A stretch of 64,000 nucleotides of DNA. It comes from Locusta migratoria. Lineage: Eukaryota; Arthropoda; Insecta; Orthoptera; Acrididae. The stretch is from the NCBI GenBank assembly GCA_026315105.1, contig CM048744.1:26019759-26083758 (forward strand), read 5' to 3'. Made by a program: the position numbers and the translations under genes. Below are positions 34,080 to 45,489 of the stretch, one piece after another (within the stretch, counting starts at the first letter, position 1; the number at the start of each line of letters is the position of its first letter). The notes beneath the pieces were generated by a model that ran no database searches, was not told the origin of the DNA, and worked only from the letters and a program-made list of their open reading frames with translations.

Positions 34080-34689
34080 GTTAATTTTTTATTAAATGAA
34101 TTCATTGGTGTAAATACTTGATTGAACTATTTCCACGGGAAATTAAATTCAGAGAATATTTAGGTTCAGTGTTTTCAAGTATGTGAACTACAAAATATAT
34201 TATTGGATCATGAACTTTAATTTGAATCTGTAAACGTGGGTGAATTTAGGATTTACGAACTTTTTGGTGAATCTTAACAATATATTCGGAACGCGCATGT
34301 TTCCTCTTGATACGATATACAACGTGAAATAACGTACTGAGTAATAAACTCAACTGTTACGTAAACTTAAACAACTTTTGTCAAAAAGGTAAACATTTTG
34401 CACATGTTTCGCTTGTTGTGGGGCACCTGCCAATGGAAGCGTTAATTTAAAAGCACAACCTCAACAGCCGGGCTTATTACGCTTCTTTCATTGGTTTGTG
34501 TGTAGCATTACAAGGGGGCTGTCACAAACTTACATATCGATTCTGTCCCAAAACATGTTGGGTGCAATTTATGTCAGGTGATGTGTGTGTCAAATCATTC
34601 GCTACAGTTTTCACGTATGTTCTTCAAAGCAATAGCAAAACTCTGTGGACTGGTGACATGGCACATTCCGTTATTATTTGATGACATGA
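34080..34689. other. Unassigned AT-rich stretch
   Basis: No frame or repeat recognised. The right part may include the decayed 3' end of the Tc1-like remnant. Confidence 0.4.
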
Positions 34690-34990
34690 AGCAATGAATG
34701 ACTACACAAGGTCTCAAAGTAGCCGAGCATAATCATCTGCAGTTACTGATTGATTCAGATGGCCCAGATGATCCGGTACACCCCACGTGAAAAAATCCCA
34801 AACCATTACGTATGCAACACCACCTTCAATAGCACCTCTTTTGACAACTCGGGAGTCTAGGCTCTGCGCCACACTCTAAACCTGTCATCAGCTTTTACCA
34901 CCTGACTGATGTACTCACGGTCCTCCAGACGTCTAAGTCCCAACCCAGGTATTCCGGCGGCCTGGAGAGTCGCTGCCAGAGACGTCGCGC
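34690..34990 (-). pseudogene. Tc1-like transposase remnant
   Basis: On minus, 34843 down to 34713 reads KRGAIEGGVAYVMVWDFF, then a TWGVPDHLGHLNQS-like stretch and VTADDYARLL before a stop. GG-x-VMVW followed about 25 residues later by TA-x-x-Y is the signature of the central catalytic part of Tc1-family transposases. An upstream DRFRVWRR-like stretch (near 34880) lies in another frame. No terminal repeats or complete catalytic triad are visible. Confidence 0.55.
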
Positions 34991-36011
34991 TGCTAGCAAA
35001 CAGTCGAGTCGGTCATCCGCTGCCATTGCCCATTAAGACCATCGGGTACATTCGTTGTACTTGCCATGTTGATTTTCCTTTTGTACCTTTTTATATGTCA
35101 AACTACCGCCATTTATCTCTGTTTTATCGTTATCCCATGACTTCTGTTTCATCCTGCCTGGAGGTGTAAGAACACTCGCCATAACAACTCATGTAATTGG
35201 AACCCACCTCCGGTACTCTATACTTCATTCATTCCAGATCTCCGACCGTAATACACCACTCCTTGTCAGTTCTTCGCAATTAAGTCCCGCTCGACGTGGA
35301 AAATACTTGGATTTATTACCTTCCGGATATTCTGCATGGTGTTAACAATCTTCTTACCCTCTAAGCAAAGGTTACAACAAGACAAATGTTGGGCAAAACT
35401 CCTTTATCCTACATCAAAGTAAAGGGTACCTGGACGTTAAAAATTACTGAAAAATTGAAAGGAATTTTTTTGCCTCCATATGAAAGACAAATTTCTTCCA
35501 TTAAAAAAAAAAATGTATGGCTTATTTACTTTTAAATACTTCTAACAAATTTCTGCACACTGGCGACGCTGATGCTTCAGGCCAGGAATATCACCACCAT
35601 CATTCCAAGCCTGACACAGTCATAGAAACTATAAAGCGAATATACAGGCACCGCGTAGATAAAAATTATTAGCAAATGTCTATATGGCCGTAGACAAAAT
35701 CCTAATTACAGTTTCAATATCTGCGTATGACAACGAGTACTGAAAACAGTAATTTTTAGATAGACAGTACTCAAAGTAGTTGTGATGGATGTTGTTATCT
35801 GTTTCAGTGATGGTGTAATTCTCCCAATTGAAGAATGGTACAGTATTTTTGTATTATTACTAATACATTACAGAAAAGATCTATTTTTTTTTTTTTTAGT
35901 TCTGTATATAATTTTAACTGTAATTTTTAGACAAAATAGTAATTCAGTTAAATAAGTTTTTTCGTATTTCCTCAGTTATACTCTAAAAAACAAGAGGCAT
36001 AATGTGTTCCT
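34991..36011. other. Unassigned region
   Basis: AT-rich, with a poly-T run at 35886-35899. No recognisable structure. Confidence 0.45.
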
Positions 36012-36022
36012 ACGAATATTGA

Positions 36023-36222
36023 GCCGGCCGCGGTGGCCGAGGAGACTGAGGCGCTCCAGTCACGGTCTGCACGGCCACTACGGTCGGGGGTTCGTATCCC
36101 CCCTCGGGCATGGATATTTGTGCTGTCCTAGTTCGTAAGTAGTTCATAAGTAGTTTGTAAGTTTAGGGACTGATGACCCCGTAGTTAAGTCCCATAAACT
36201 ATACAAACATTTGAACATTTGA
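36023..36222 (+). mobile_element. tRNA-derived SINE (type 1)
   Basis: Near-consensus copy of the GTCCTAGTTCGTAAGTAG variant. The target duplication ACGAATATTGA is perfect (36012-36022 and 36223-36233). The B box has one change (TTCGTATCCC). Confidence 0.96.
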
Positions 36223-36449
36223 ACGAATATTGACAGCAGCATGCCCCATTCTAAATGCTATTATACTGGCGAAGCACCAGAAAATCGTTCCAGAATTCGA
36301 ACGTGTATTACAAAAATATCTATTAGGCAAACTATTGTAATTTTTAAACTGTAACAGATGTTTCAATAAATTTCATATTACAGCTTCAGCTAATGTTATT
36401 CAGTGTCGGTACAAAAATCACAACTTCCTCCGCATTGTAGATCAAGAGT

Positions 36450-36682
36450 AATGTGCACCGAAATCAAGATATGAAATTGCAGTCCGTTCAAGTTCAGGTC
36501 TCCTTAAAAGATTCATTAATAATAAACTGAAGAAGGACACGAGGGATAGGAAAAAACATGACATTCTGCTAGAGGATAGGACCGCACCGAAGTGTGTTAT
36601 ATGCGAAAGAGAAAACACCATTATGAACTGGCTGCATCTAAGAACCTGCAAAGAACTGCAATATTGTCAATGGGGTGTCTGA
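36450..36682 (+). pseudogene. Short ORF with C-x2-C...H-x3-C motif, possible LINE C-terminus
   Basis: An open frame after the stop at 36449 reads SRYEIAVRSSSGLLKRF, a basic middle part, then CVIC (36593-36604), ENTIMNWLHLRTC and a stop at 36680-36682. The spacing of the Cys and His residues resembles the zinc-binding C-terminus of LINE ORF2 proteins, as at 29925-30178, but the flanking residues are not a convincing match. The frame lacks a plausible start codon. It could be a chance frame, a LINE end or an exon fragment. Confidence 0.25.
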
Positions 36683-36833
36683 TGTTCAGTTGTGCTCGGA
36701 AGTATGGGAGACTAATAATAAATAAATGTTGTTCTTTCTGGTCGGCTGACACATCGTGCGACCTTGCTGTGTTTCAAGTGTACACATTGTATCTGTCAGT
36801 GATGCAAACTACACTCTTGACAGTAGCGGCTGC

Positions 36834-37019
36834 CGGCCACGGGGACTGAGGCACTCCAGTCACGGTCTGCACGGCCACTACGGTCGGGGGTTCGAATCCC
36901 CCCTCGGGAATGGATATTTGTGCCGTCCTTAGTATAAGGTAGTAGTTCATAAGTAGTTTGTAAGTTTAGGGACTGATGACCCCGTAGTTAAGTCCCATCA
37001 GCTTAACAAACATTTTATT
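36834..37019 (+). mobile_element. tRNA-derived SINE (type 1) with A-box deletion
   Basis: The head is shortened: the GGTGGCCGA part of the A box is missing (GCCGGCCACGGGGACTGAGG), and the rest is near consensus. The target duplication AGTAGCGGCTGC is perfect over 12 bp (36822-36833 and 37020-37031). Confidence 0.95.
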
Positions 37020-37031
37020 AGTAGCGGCTGC

Positions 37032-38656
37032 GGGAACTTTACAACACTGTTAATACCAGTTCAATGATTCCCGCGAAATGCCGCGCACTTTACAAGACGG
37101 TTACGGCACTGCTATGTGGTTGAACAGCCAACGTATTCAGACTGCCGCAGATCACTTTTTGACCTCCAGACTTAATTGCTTGGCCCGCTGTGCAGCGTGT
37201 CACCGGAAGTGTGACTTAGTCTTGTACAGTGAACCGCAATGCCTCAAGACTAGTTTGCATACTGAAACTTAGAAATTAACGCGGGTTGTCAAGTGAACAG
37301 AGTCTCACAGATATCTGAATTTTATCGGTTTAGATTCATTTTAATTCTCCAACGCCCAATGATCAGTATTAATTCGCTTTTAATAAACTGCATATGTTAC
37401 TAAAGTCGTGGCATCTTTCTGCTAAAGTGTACGCACGTCGCCTTATCAGTAACGCCCTCACATTCCTTGCCACCTGCTACATATAGCTTGAAGGTAGACG
37501 CTTCCATTTGGTTACCGTAGGACTGCAGATGGCAATATCGTAATGCTCAATCTGGTCGCATAGTAAATTAAAATGAAATCCGTTGTTTTGCTCAGTTCAA
37601 GGAATGGATGACAAGATGCCAACATCAATGTCAATGTAGGATCAAACAAAATAGCCCCCTTTATTTGTCCATTAATATATAAAAATAAAGGTCAAACTTA
37701 CGGTTCTTGAACATACGACTTACAACCGAACCAAGGAGGAATCAGGGACCAATCGTTTTCTACATTCCGTCGATCTCTTCAGTTCCCCATTCTTTGCCCT
37801 TATTCTCCTCTGCATCTCTCGTTCTGTGGCTTCCAAATCTCGAAAGACGTGTTTTTTTTATTTTTTTTATTTTTTTTATTTTTTATAGTAATACACCTAT
37901 TACCAAGTGGAAGGCGGGCCTAATTTTATTTTGGTGCCGTCCCGTGTCTCCGACAGCCTTACTCCGACACTGATATATCCTCTTTCTTCCCTCTTTCCAT
38001 CTTATTCAATCCTCCTACTCTGCCTCTCACCCCCTCTCAATCTCTTGTTTGTTTTGTTGTGTGAGTGTGTTTGTGTAAGTTTTCATTTGCTTCCTGTCCC
38101 TCTCGTTCTTCTTCTTTCTCCTTGGCTCCCCTTCAGTTTCTCGAGCTCTACAAGCTTGTCCCTCCTCCCCTTACATCTGTCCAACTCTATCCGCCCCTCA
38201 TTTGTCTCTGTCCATCTCATTCTGACCGCTCTCTGTCCACCTCCCCATCAAGTTCCGTTGTGTATCAGCCCTCTGTTAGTATTTATTTCCAAATAAACCA
38301 AATTCTACCTGGTTTGGTAGAAATCGATCCAGGGGCTTAGAAGGATGTTTTCAACATACGCGTGTATGAGATACACTGCACACATATCGTTTCATTCTCT
38401 TCCGTTCGTACGAATTTAGAAATTATGCAAAATGCGTGTTTAGTATTCATCCTTTTCGCAGAATTTTACCCTGCAGTTTCGTTTCCACACAGATCGTTTT
38501 TATGACGTCATATCTGCTGAAACATACTTTTGGAAAACCCATAATTAAACCGATCGTAAAGGAAATGTTTGAAAGCTGGCTCAAAAGTGCCCGCAACCTT
38601 CCTCCGTATCGGCGCAAACGCGTGCTGCCCTGTGACGTCACCTCTGGGCTGTGGAT
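37032..38656. other. Unassigned region with a pyrimidine-rich block
   Basis: 37740-38280 is C/T-rich on plus with T-rich TTTTTTTATTTTTT repeats at 37851-37885. The long Ser/Leu/Pro frames there reflect composition. The flanks are unremarkable. Confidence 0.4.
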
Positions 38657-38852
38657 CGACACCGACTAGAGACAAGGCCTCAGCGCTGCCTTGACAGGTC
38701 ATAACGAGTAGATCGCGATCGCTAGCTGACTGGCTGAACGCTGAGACGCAGCCCACTGTTTGATAGCGGCCAGCCAGTCAGCTAGCGACTGCGGCCTACT
38801 CGGTGTGTCGTGACACGGACTGTGCTTAGGTCTTGTATCCAGACGGTGTTGT
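38657..38852. mobile_element. Small foldback element, family shared with 45193-45390
   Basis: Two arms of about 90 bp pair with each other. The innermost part is TCGCTAGCTGACTGGCTG against CAGCCAGTCAGCTAGCGA, and the outer ends are GACACCGACTAGAGACAAGG against a CTTGTATCCAGACGGTGTTG-type sequence. The arm sequence is clearly related to 45193-45390. There is no coding capacity. No target duplication could be fixed. Confidence 0.75.
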
Positions 38853-39539
38853 TTGGGCTCGGCTTCGATTCAAACAGCAAAGTGTAGCAGACTGCGGAGA
38901 AGAAGGGCCTAAGCTGTGAATTAATATGGGTTAACTAAGTCACATAACCACCACAGTTGACCATATGTCTGCCCATTGTCAGCGAGTCACAAGATGGGAA
39001 GGTCTTCACACCCTTTCGTTCAATACTACCGCGAATGACTTTTTTAAGGGGTGGGGGCGATTCCCACCCACTACCATCGAAAAATGAATTTTTTTTTTCG
39101 TGATTTCATAAGGAAATCATGTCAGACACCCCGCCGTTCAGAATCGACATCGAAAGCCTCATTTGGTGTCATAAAGGTAGTCAGTGACACCAGCCCTTCG
39201 TGTTGGGCGTTGAATCTTCAATATTTCGCTTTCAAAAACTACAGACCGAAATGCAGTGACCAAGAGGACGACGTTCTTGATAATATCTCTCAAATCTCAG
39301 TTTATGTTCTCAGAGGAGAGCTGATCTGTTAGGGGTTTCACGAGAAGAGAAAGTTGTTAATAACGCCGTCCTTCTTCGTGAAAAACGCGACGTTGTATTA
39401 GTGTAGTTACGGCCAGAGTCTATGAAATACTTAGTCCGAACATCGCGGAGCGACGTGAAATGGATCGGGCAGAAGAACAGTCGAGGGGGATGTGGGTAGT
39501 CGACTTGAGTCTCTTGGGAGAATTTTTGGGAGATATATT
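38853..39539. other. Unassigned stretch
   Basis: Frames at 39051-39332 and 39310-39600 are not recognisable. They may include more of the adjacent LINE in decayed form. Confidence 0.35.
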
Positions 39540-39955
39540 TCATCTGTAAAAGACAGCATGCATAGAACGCTTCTGGGAATTCTTTTTCTGTTCTGCTCAA
39601 GTGTTTGGGATCTCCACCTGATCGGTTTAGAGATTGGGCTGCTGGAAGTTTTGCTGATAGGTTCGATCACTGTGCGAGTGTTACAGAGATGCTGCGGTAA
39701 CTCAGATGGGAATCGCTGGAGAGAAGGCGACGCACTCTCCGCGGAACACTGGTTGGAAAAATTAAAGGGCCTGAATTTGAAACTGACTACAGAACGATTC
39801 TACTGCCGCCAAGTTACATTTTGCGTAAGGACTACAAGCAAACAAATTATGACTCTTATGGAGGCGGTTTCTCTCCTCCTATCTGGAAGTGGAACAAAAA
39901 ATAAATGACTATTGGTGGTCGAGGTATCGCCCAGATGAAGATGTAGATATAGATC
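39540..39955 (+). pseudogene. LINE 3' fragment (same family as 12100-12404)
   Basis: The frame through 39492-39908 includes CSSVWDLHL, corresponding to the SSVWDP motif downstream of LINE reverse transcriptases. Nucleotides 39690-39900 follow the order of 12180-12400 (GGAGAAGGCGACG, ATTCTACTGCCGCC, GGAAGTGGAACA). It ends in GATGAAGATGTAGATATAG, the short-repeat tail usual for these LINEs. The frame is open for 138 codons but lacks all catalytic motifs. Confidence 0.75.
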
Positions 39956-42015
39956 ACAATTTCAAGTCAATTGCCAGACTACTTTTCGGGTTTTGCAAGC
40001 ACAAACATACGATACTTTAATTTTTATATATAAAGATGTAACTTAGTTGAAAATGTTACAGAATAAATTCTTTCTAAATTATCGCACTAAGTAAATTAAA
40101 CTTTCATACCTCCCACTAGCTGTGCGTAAACTCATTATTTACTAAAATAAGCTTAGAGTAATACACAACGCCTGTGATTCTGCCGACTAATTTAGTTATC
40201 TTTTATCAAAAAGGAAAAATTCCTGACGTTCTGTAAAATTATTTACCGGATGATGATGGCGTAAGAAGCCGAATCTGGTTACTAAATCAGTAAATAACGT
40301 TGCAAAACAAAGGGAATCTTTCCTTTTTGATAACATTATCATTATCTTCAGTTTTTTTATTAGGAACGATTTCCACTAGCGCTTTTTGAAAACCAAGAGA
40401 AACTGAAACTACTCTTATTGAAATCACGGGTAGCGGAAAGGCAAACTTAAAACCTCCATGAGAATTCGATTCGTGCTTACACGAACTACTGTGGAAATTG
40501 GAAAGTTGACGAAGAGGCCTTTCCGGGTAGCGCCTGTATATATAAAGTAACATTGCTGCTAAAGATAGACACAGAGCTGCGATTTTTCAGCGAAAAGCGA
40601 GACATTATCGCCAAAGATGAATAAATTATATAATTAAATTCAAAGCTGATAAAAGAGTAAAATGACTTCATTCACGGAAGTCGTAGTACCTTTGGACACA
40701 TGCACAAAATAGCGTTGTTATTTTCCACTTTTCAGTCAATATTGGCTTATTCTGGCATTTCATTTACTTTTTTTAACTTTTTTATTGCGTCATCTACAAT
40801 GTAGCCCCTTGAAACGAAGCTGATCGATGCAGCTATTTCCTTTTTAATGTAGTTCCAAAAGCTTGCTGCTATTTTTGTAATCTGAATGCTTTGAATTATG
40901 CATCATTTCTTTCTCCTCCTATCGACAACTTATCTTGGAGGTAGTAGCGCCACACAAAATGAATCTCATTGTGGCAGTAGTAATATTCGGGCTATCAGGA
41001 GAAACGCCAGGTACACAATGGAGAACTTTTACAAAAGGCAGGGCCACGCGCTAGCTTCTGTCGAATATCTTTCACAAAATCGCCCCTGGTATACTGTCAA
41101 AGGTTTTATAAAAGAATTTTTATGAAAGATATTTAACAAATGGTACTGATATGAATATTAACCGCTCAGATGGAAAACCAGTACTAAGTGTTAAGACAAG
41201 TCTGCCATTTGACAGCATTTTCTACAATTCTGAGAGCGTCCGTGGGCGGCTACATACACAGGCGCCATAGTTCCTTACAGAATGGGTTTCCGAGCTTGTG
41301 AAGTAGTATGATGAATGTTTGAATGTGTGTGGGAGCCAGGTTGGAAAATGGCAGAAAGTGTGTGCTGTGTGGTGGTACATGATAAAACTGCCAGGAATAT
41401 AATGTTTCCTGGAAGAAAAGATAGGACATTGCTTTATTTCCATAGCAGGGCGCTATCACTTTAATGAAACAATTACAGTGACTCCTGCATTAGTGTAATT
41501 ATCCTTTAGCACGTTACTCACATAATAAAGCAGCACAGCTCAAAAAATGTGAACGAAACTAAACTCGCGTTCGTTCGGATAGAAGTGACTATGGTCTTTT
41601 GATAGCCATATATAATGAATGTTTGTCTGTATGTCCTCTATGTGTTCATAAACCATTCATTTGATTGCAGTGAAACTATGGTGAACTGTTCACCATACGC
41701 CCACGAAGGTTTCTGACCCAAAAACAAAAGAGCACGACACATAGCTCAGGAGCTATGACGTCATAAATAATGAGAGACCACCGCGTCAATTATTGGAAAA
41801 TGATAGTAGTTAGGGACCTGCAACAAAGTTTGCATGTAATTTCGGACGTTTATGAAGCGTTTTGTAACTGAACAAAATGATGAAACGATGAGAAGTCTAC
41901 CGCTCGCAACAGTTTCGCTGTAGATGTCGTAAAACTCATGCATGACCTTGTATCAAATGAATTTAGCATTACAGATTTGTATGTTGCTCCAAAATTAAGC
42001 AATGTGTTTTCTTAA
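39956..42015. other. Unassigned AT-rich region with a Helitron-like fragment
   Basis: Most of it is featureless. 41605-41745 (CATATATAATGAATGTTTG, TCTGTATGTCCTCTATG, GGTGAACTGTTCACCATACG) resembles, from memory, the 5' part of non-autonomous Helitrons, but neither end can be defined. GGTGAACTGTTCACC is itself a 15-nt inverted repeat. Confidence 0.35.
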
Positions 42016-42755
42016 TCTCTATCTATATAAAAGCGAAAGGACACTCACTCACTCACTCACTCACTAAACATGAAATCTTGGAAACTACTACACCTATGAA
42101 GTTGAAATTTGGCAGGAATGTAGTTAATCAGTAGAAAACGTCAGCTACGAAAGAATTTTGTGAAAGGTGCACGGCGGAGCATACTTGGACAGACTCACGA
42201 AATCTACAGTTTCATTCCGATCCCTAAATATCTTGATCGCGCCATAACTTGAGAACGGATCGACCGATTTCACAGATCTTTTTTTTTTTTTTTTTTTTTT
42301 TTTTATTCTCAGAACGAGGATTGTGTGAAATAAAACTGGAATATTTGGGAAAAACAAAGTGCTTTTTTGAATGTTCCCCATTATTTCTGTTGCATAGGAA
42401 TCTATAGTTTCATTCCGATATTGATGAAATTTTGCACACTCTACCTTCGTTCGTTGCATGCTGGAGGGTATTTAATTACGGAAATTTACAAAATGCATAG
42501 TTTTTCTCCAATCTTTATGAATTTTTGTACACGTGATCCTTCAATCAAGAGGTACAGCACTGGGTACACAAATGTATGGTAAATGACAGAGGGCACTTTG
42601 CAGAAAACTTTGCCAAGAGAGGGAAAGGTGGAAACTAAGAGAGAGATGGGAGAGAAAGAGGTGGATTCAAAGAGACAGAGAGAGAGGGGAAGGGGATGTG
42701 GACTACGAGAGTGTAGGATAAATAAACACCCGGGCAATGGCGGGTTTACAGCTAG
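42016..42755 (+). mobile_element. Non-autonomous Helitron (~740 bp)
   Basis: The 5' end TCTCTATCTATATAAAAG starts with TC and follows an A. The 3' end is CTAG (42752-42755) followed by T, so the insertion sits between A and T as Helitrons do. About 6 nt before CTAG there is a hairpin, ACCCG (42728-42732) and CGGGT (42741-42745). There are no terminal inverted repeats or target duplication, as expected. The interior holds four CACT-type short repeats (42045-42065), a poly-T run (42280-42304) and GA-rich DNA (42590-42690). No Rep/helicase coding is present. Confidence 0.8.
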
Positions 42756-42839
42756 TTATTGATAATGACGACAGGTCTTTTGTGAATATCGAGTTACGAA
42801 AGACAGCAGGGAACTGCAGTCGGGTAAGCAGGATTGAGG

Positions 42840-43289
42840 CAGAGGGCGTGTGCGCTGAATGGGTAAACAGACCGCCGCGTTCAGCAAAAGGAGGGATCGG
42901 GTTGCGGGAGGGTCGCACGGCGGTCCCTTCCGCTGAGAACGGCGGGACGCACTCGCGCTCCCACGTACTGATGGCGCGTCTCTGTGTGTGTGAGAGAGAG
43001 ACGGAAAGGAAAGCAGGGAGATGGGGATGCTCCAGGGGCGGGTGAACGCCCGCGGATCACCTGCTGGCTGCCCTGCGACAGGTCCCCAGGTCCAGCCGTC
43101 TGCCGTGCGGTCGGCGGACAATGGCGCGGATCCCATTTCCAATTACTGCGCCCGCGCCCGCGCCCTCCAGAAGAAGGCGGCGGGGCTCAGGTGGCCCTGT
43201 CTGCCCGCCAGACTGCCGGACACGGCGGCGTCGCTCCCCTGGCGCCCTGCTTAGGCGGCGCTCCTCCGGAGCTCGCAGGTCGCCGCACC
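42840..43289. promoter_or_regulatory. CpG-rich block upstream of hAT-type copy 2
   Basis: It is dense in CG and GCGCC/CGCCC words. Overlapping frames on both strands are composition products. As with 31095-31730, its right edge is the insertion point of a hAT-type element. No convincing alignment exists between the two CpG-rich blocks themselves. Confidence 0.35.
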
Positions 43290-44732
43290 TGGACAGCCTG
43301 TGCAGGGAGACAGTGGCCAAACGGCCGGCGGCGCCATGTTTTTACCAGCCTGCGCGCGGGACTGGCGTTTACATAGCAGGAGTGCAGCCACTTGGGGATT
43401 GAAATAAGGCATCAGTTCCACACATGACACCAAATCACATCTTCTAGCTTACCAATCAGGACGTGGTTAAAGAAACGCCAGTACCTACGTTCGTTCATAC
43501 AGGCCTAATAAATACGTTAGTAAATAAGTCTCGTGAAACAGTTTGGATGACTCGGTTGTTATACCATATTTTACGTTGCTTTGGCAATTTCGATAGTTGG
43601 CAGTTGACTAATAAGAAAGAGAGGCATTTCGTGTTATGTATCTCAAAGAAAAAATGCTATTACAGAATTTTCTGTCTGCATATCCATCGATAAAATTAGT
43701 ATAGTATTATCGCTTTCCGCCACGATATAATGCATTGAAGTGTGTTGTCGATCTTATAAGATTTTTCTACACTACGAAATACCAAAACTTAATTCCATAG
43801 ATACTTTCAGGGACCAAATCGGAAAAAATATCAATACTCTCTCTAGTGAAACAGTGGAAACAGACTCAAAATAGGTAACTGAACACCTACACTGAGACAT
43901 TAGTCACGCCCTCCTCCCTTTTTCACGTCACATCCCGTAACCAATTATAGGATTGTGAATAGCCAATAATACACAGCCGAGGGGGAGATACCGTCCGTGT
44001 TAAAGCATACCTTGTAGCACAACATATCTAAAACCATAACCATGAACTAACAAGAAGCTATTAAGTGCTGTTTAAAAAAAAAAAAAAATTCTCGCTTACC
44101 ATATTCGAACTCACAACCTTCACATTATGAATTCAGTATGCGGATATTTCAGAGGCAGTAGTTCTGTTACTGAATTTGATCAGTGCTTTTCTTACTTTGG
44201 GATGGTGGAGGGCGGGGGCACAGGCAGGAATAATTCGTCGGTTTCCAAAAGTCGCCTTTCTCAGTTAACTTTCATCTCCCACTGTTACCATATTTTCTCA
44301 TTCCTTGCGAACACAAGCCTCATACAACAACCATTACTTCGGTTTTTACAGCCCACAGAGAAACAACAAGGCATTTCTCTAGACTGCCATTATATAACAC
44401 ACATTATTAATTACACTCAGTAACTTACTTCAAACCAACATATAATCTAGAAAATTGTCGCGAAGTTCTAAGGTTATCATTAACGACCAACGGACAACAA
44501 GAACGAACAAAAGACGCGCGAAAGTGAGCAGTGCCTAGCGTAATACAACATGTACGTAAATGTGCAGTGAAATCTCTGTTGGAAGCTTGTAAGACACACC
44601 ACAGTGCAGAAACGCACACTGTAGCTACTTACATGTAGAGCCCGCGAAATCTGATAAAAATGGCGTCCAGGGCTCTGAGCCAATTAGGAGCGGTATCAAG
44701 CATGATCATTCTCTCCCTATACAGGCTCTCTA
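43290..44732. mobile_element. Non-autonomous hAT-type element, copy 2 (1443 bp)
   Basis: It aligns with 31731-33348 from end to end, except for the SINE present only in copy 1. The left end TGGACAGCCTGTGCAGGGAGA is a diverged form, and the right end TCCCTATACAGGCTCTCTA is near consensus. The flanks GCCGCACC (43282-43289) and GACACACC (44733-44740) agree at 6 of 8 positions, an aged 8-bp duplication. A poly-A run at 44073-44088 is specific to this copy. No transposase frame is present. Confidence 0.82.
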
Positions 44733-44740
44733 GACACACC

Positions 44741-45192
44741 CTCTACCTGCCGTGCCTCCCTTACTTCGTTTCGCAGTCAGTGTTGCGCCTGTTGTGATGA
44801 AAGGAGGCGGAAAAAGAAAACTCGAATATGGCGTACGTTGTAAGCACGTATGCTCTGAGCGGCACGAAAATGATCGTAAAATGAAGCCTTTCGCTACGGG
44901 TTAAATTTCTGCTATCAAGCCTATCGAGGTGTCAGTGCGCGGTTTACGTTTCGTCCAGAACTGCGCTGGACATTATCAGAGGCACTGCTCCACCGTTGAG
45001 TCTTGGCAGTCAAGACGCAGGACGACAATAGTTTGTAGGCGCACATGACGTAGAAGAGCACAACAGAATCCGTTTGGACTGTAAAATTTTGAAACTTCTC
45101 CACGAAGTTGTCTGACGGTTGACAGCCGTCGTGTCTGAGAAGCTAGCACGAGCATCGTGAATATAGTATGGCGATCAACCAGGCGTGTTGGT
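44741..45192. other. Unassigned stretch
   Basis: No recognisable repeat. It may hold an extension of the adjacent foldback family. Confidence 0.4.
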
Positions 45193-45390
45193 CCAACACC
45201 GTCTGAAGAGAAGGCCTGCGCTCTGCCGTGCCACGCCACGCAGGGTAGGTCGCGATCGCGTGGCTCACTGGATGGCCGATGCGAGCTGGTGGGCTGTGCC
45301 CTATCGGCCAGCCAGTGAGCTACGCGATCGCGAGCTACCCTGCGTGGCGTGGCACTGCAGCGCGCAGACCTTCTCCTCAGATGGTGCCGG
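45193..45390. mobile_element. Small foldback element with ~88-bp arms
   Basis: 45193-45280 pairs with 45303-45390 at about 85-90 percent identity around a 22-nt centre. The innermost matched part is CGCGATCGCGTGGCTCACTG on the left. The arms are related to the element at 38657-38852 (shared ACACCGTCTG and the CGCGATCGC region), so this is a family and not a chance palindrome. Confidence 0.85.
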
Positions 45391-45489
45391 TTCTCGCAAT
45401 ATGAGTATTGCAACGATGCTCAGCAAGATTAAATTTCCGGTAAATGTTGAGAAATGGAGAGTGTTGCTCACTACAGAGTAGTGTGGATA

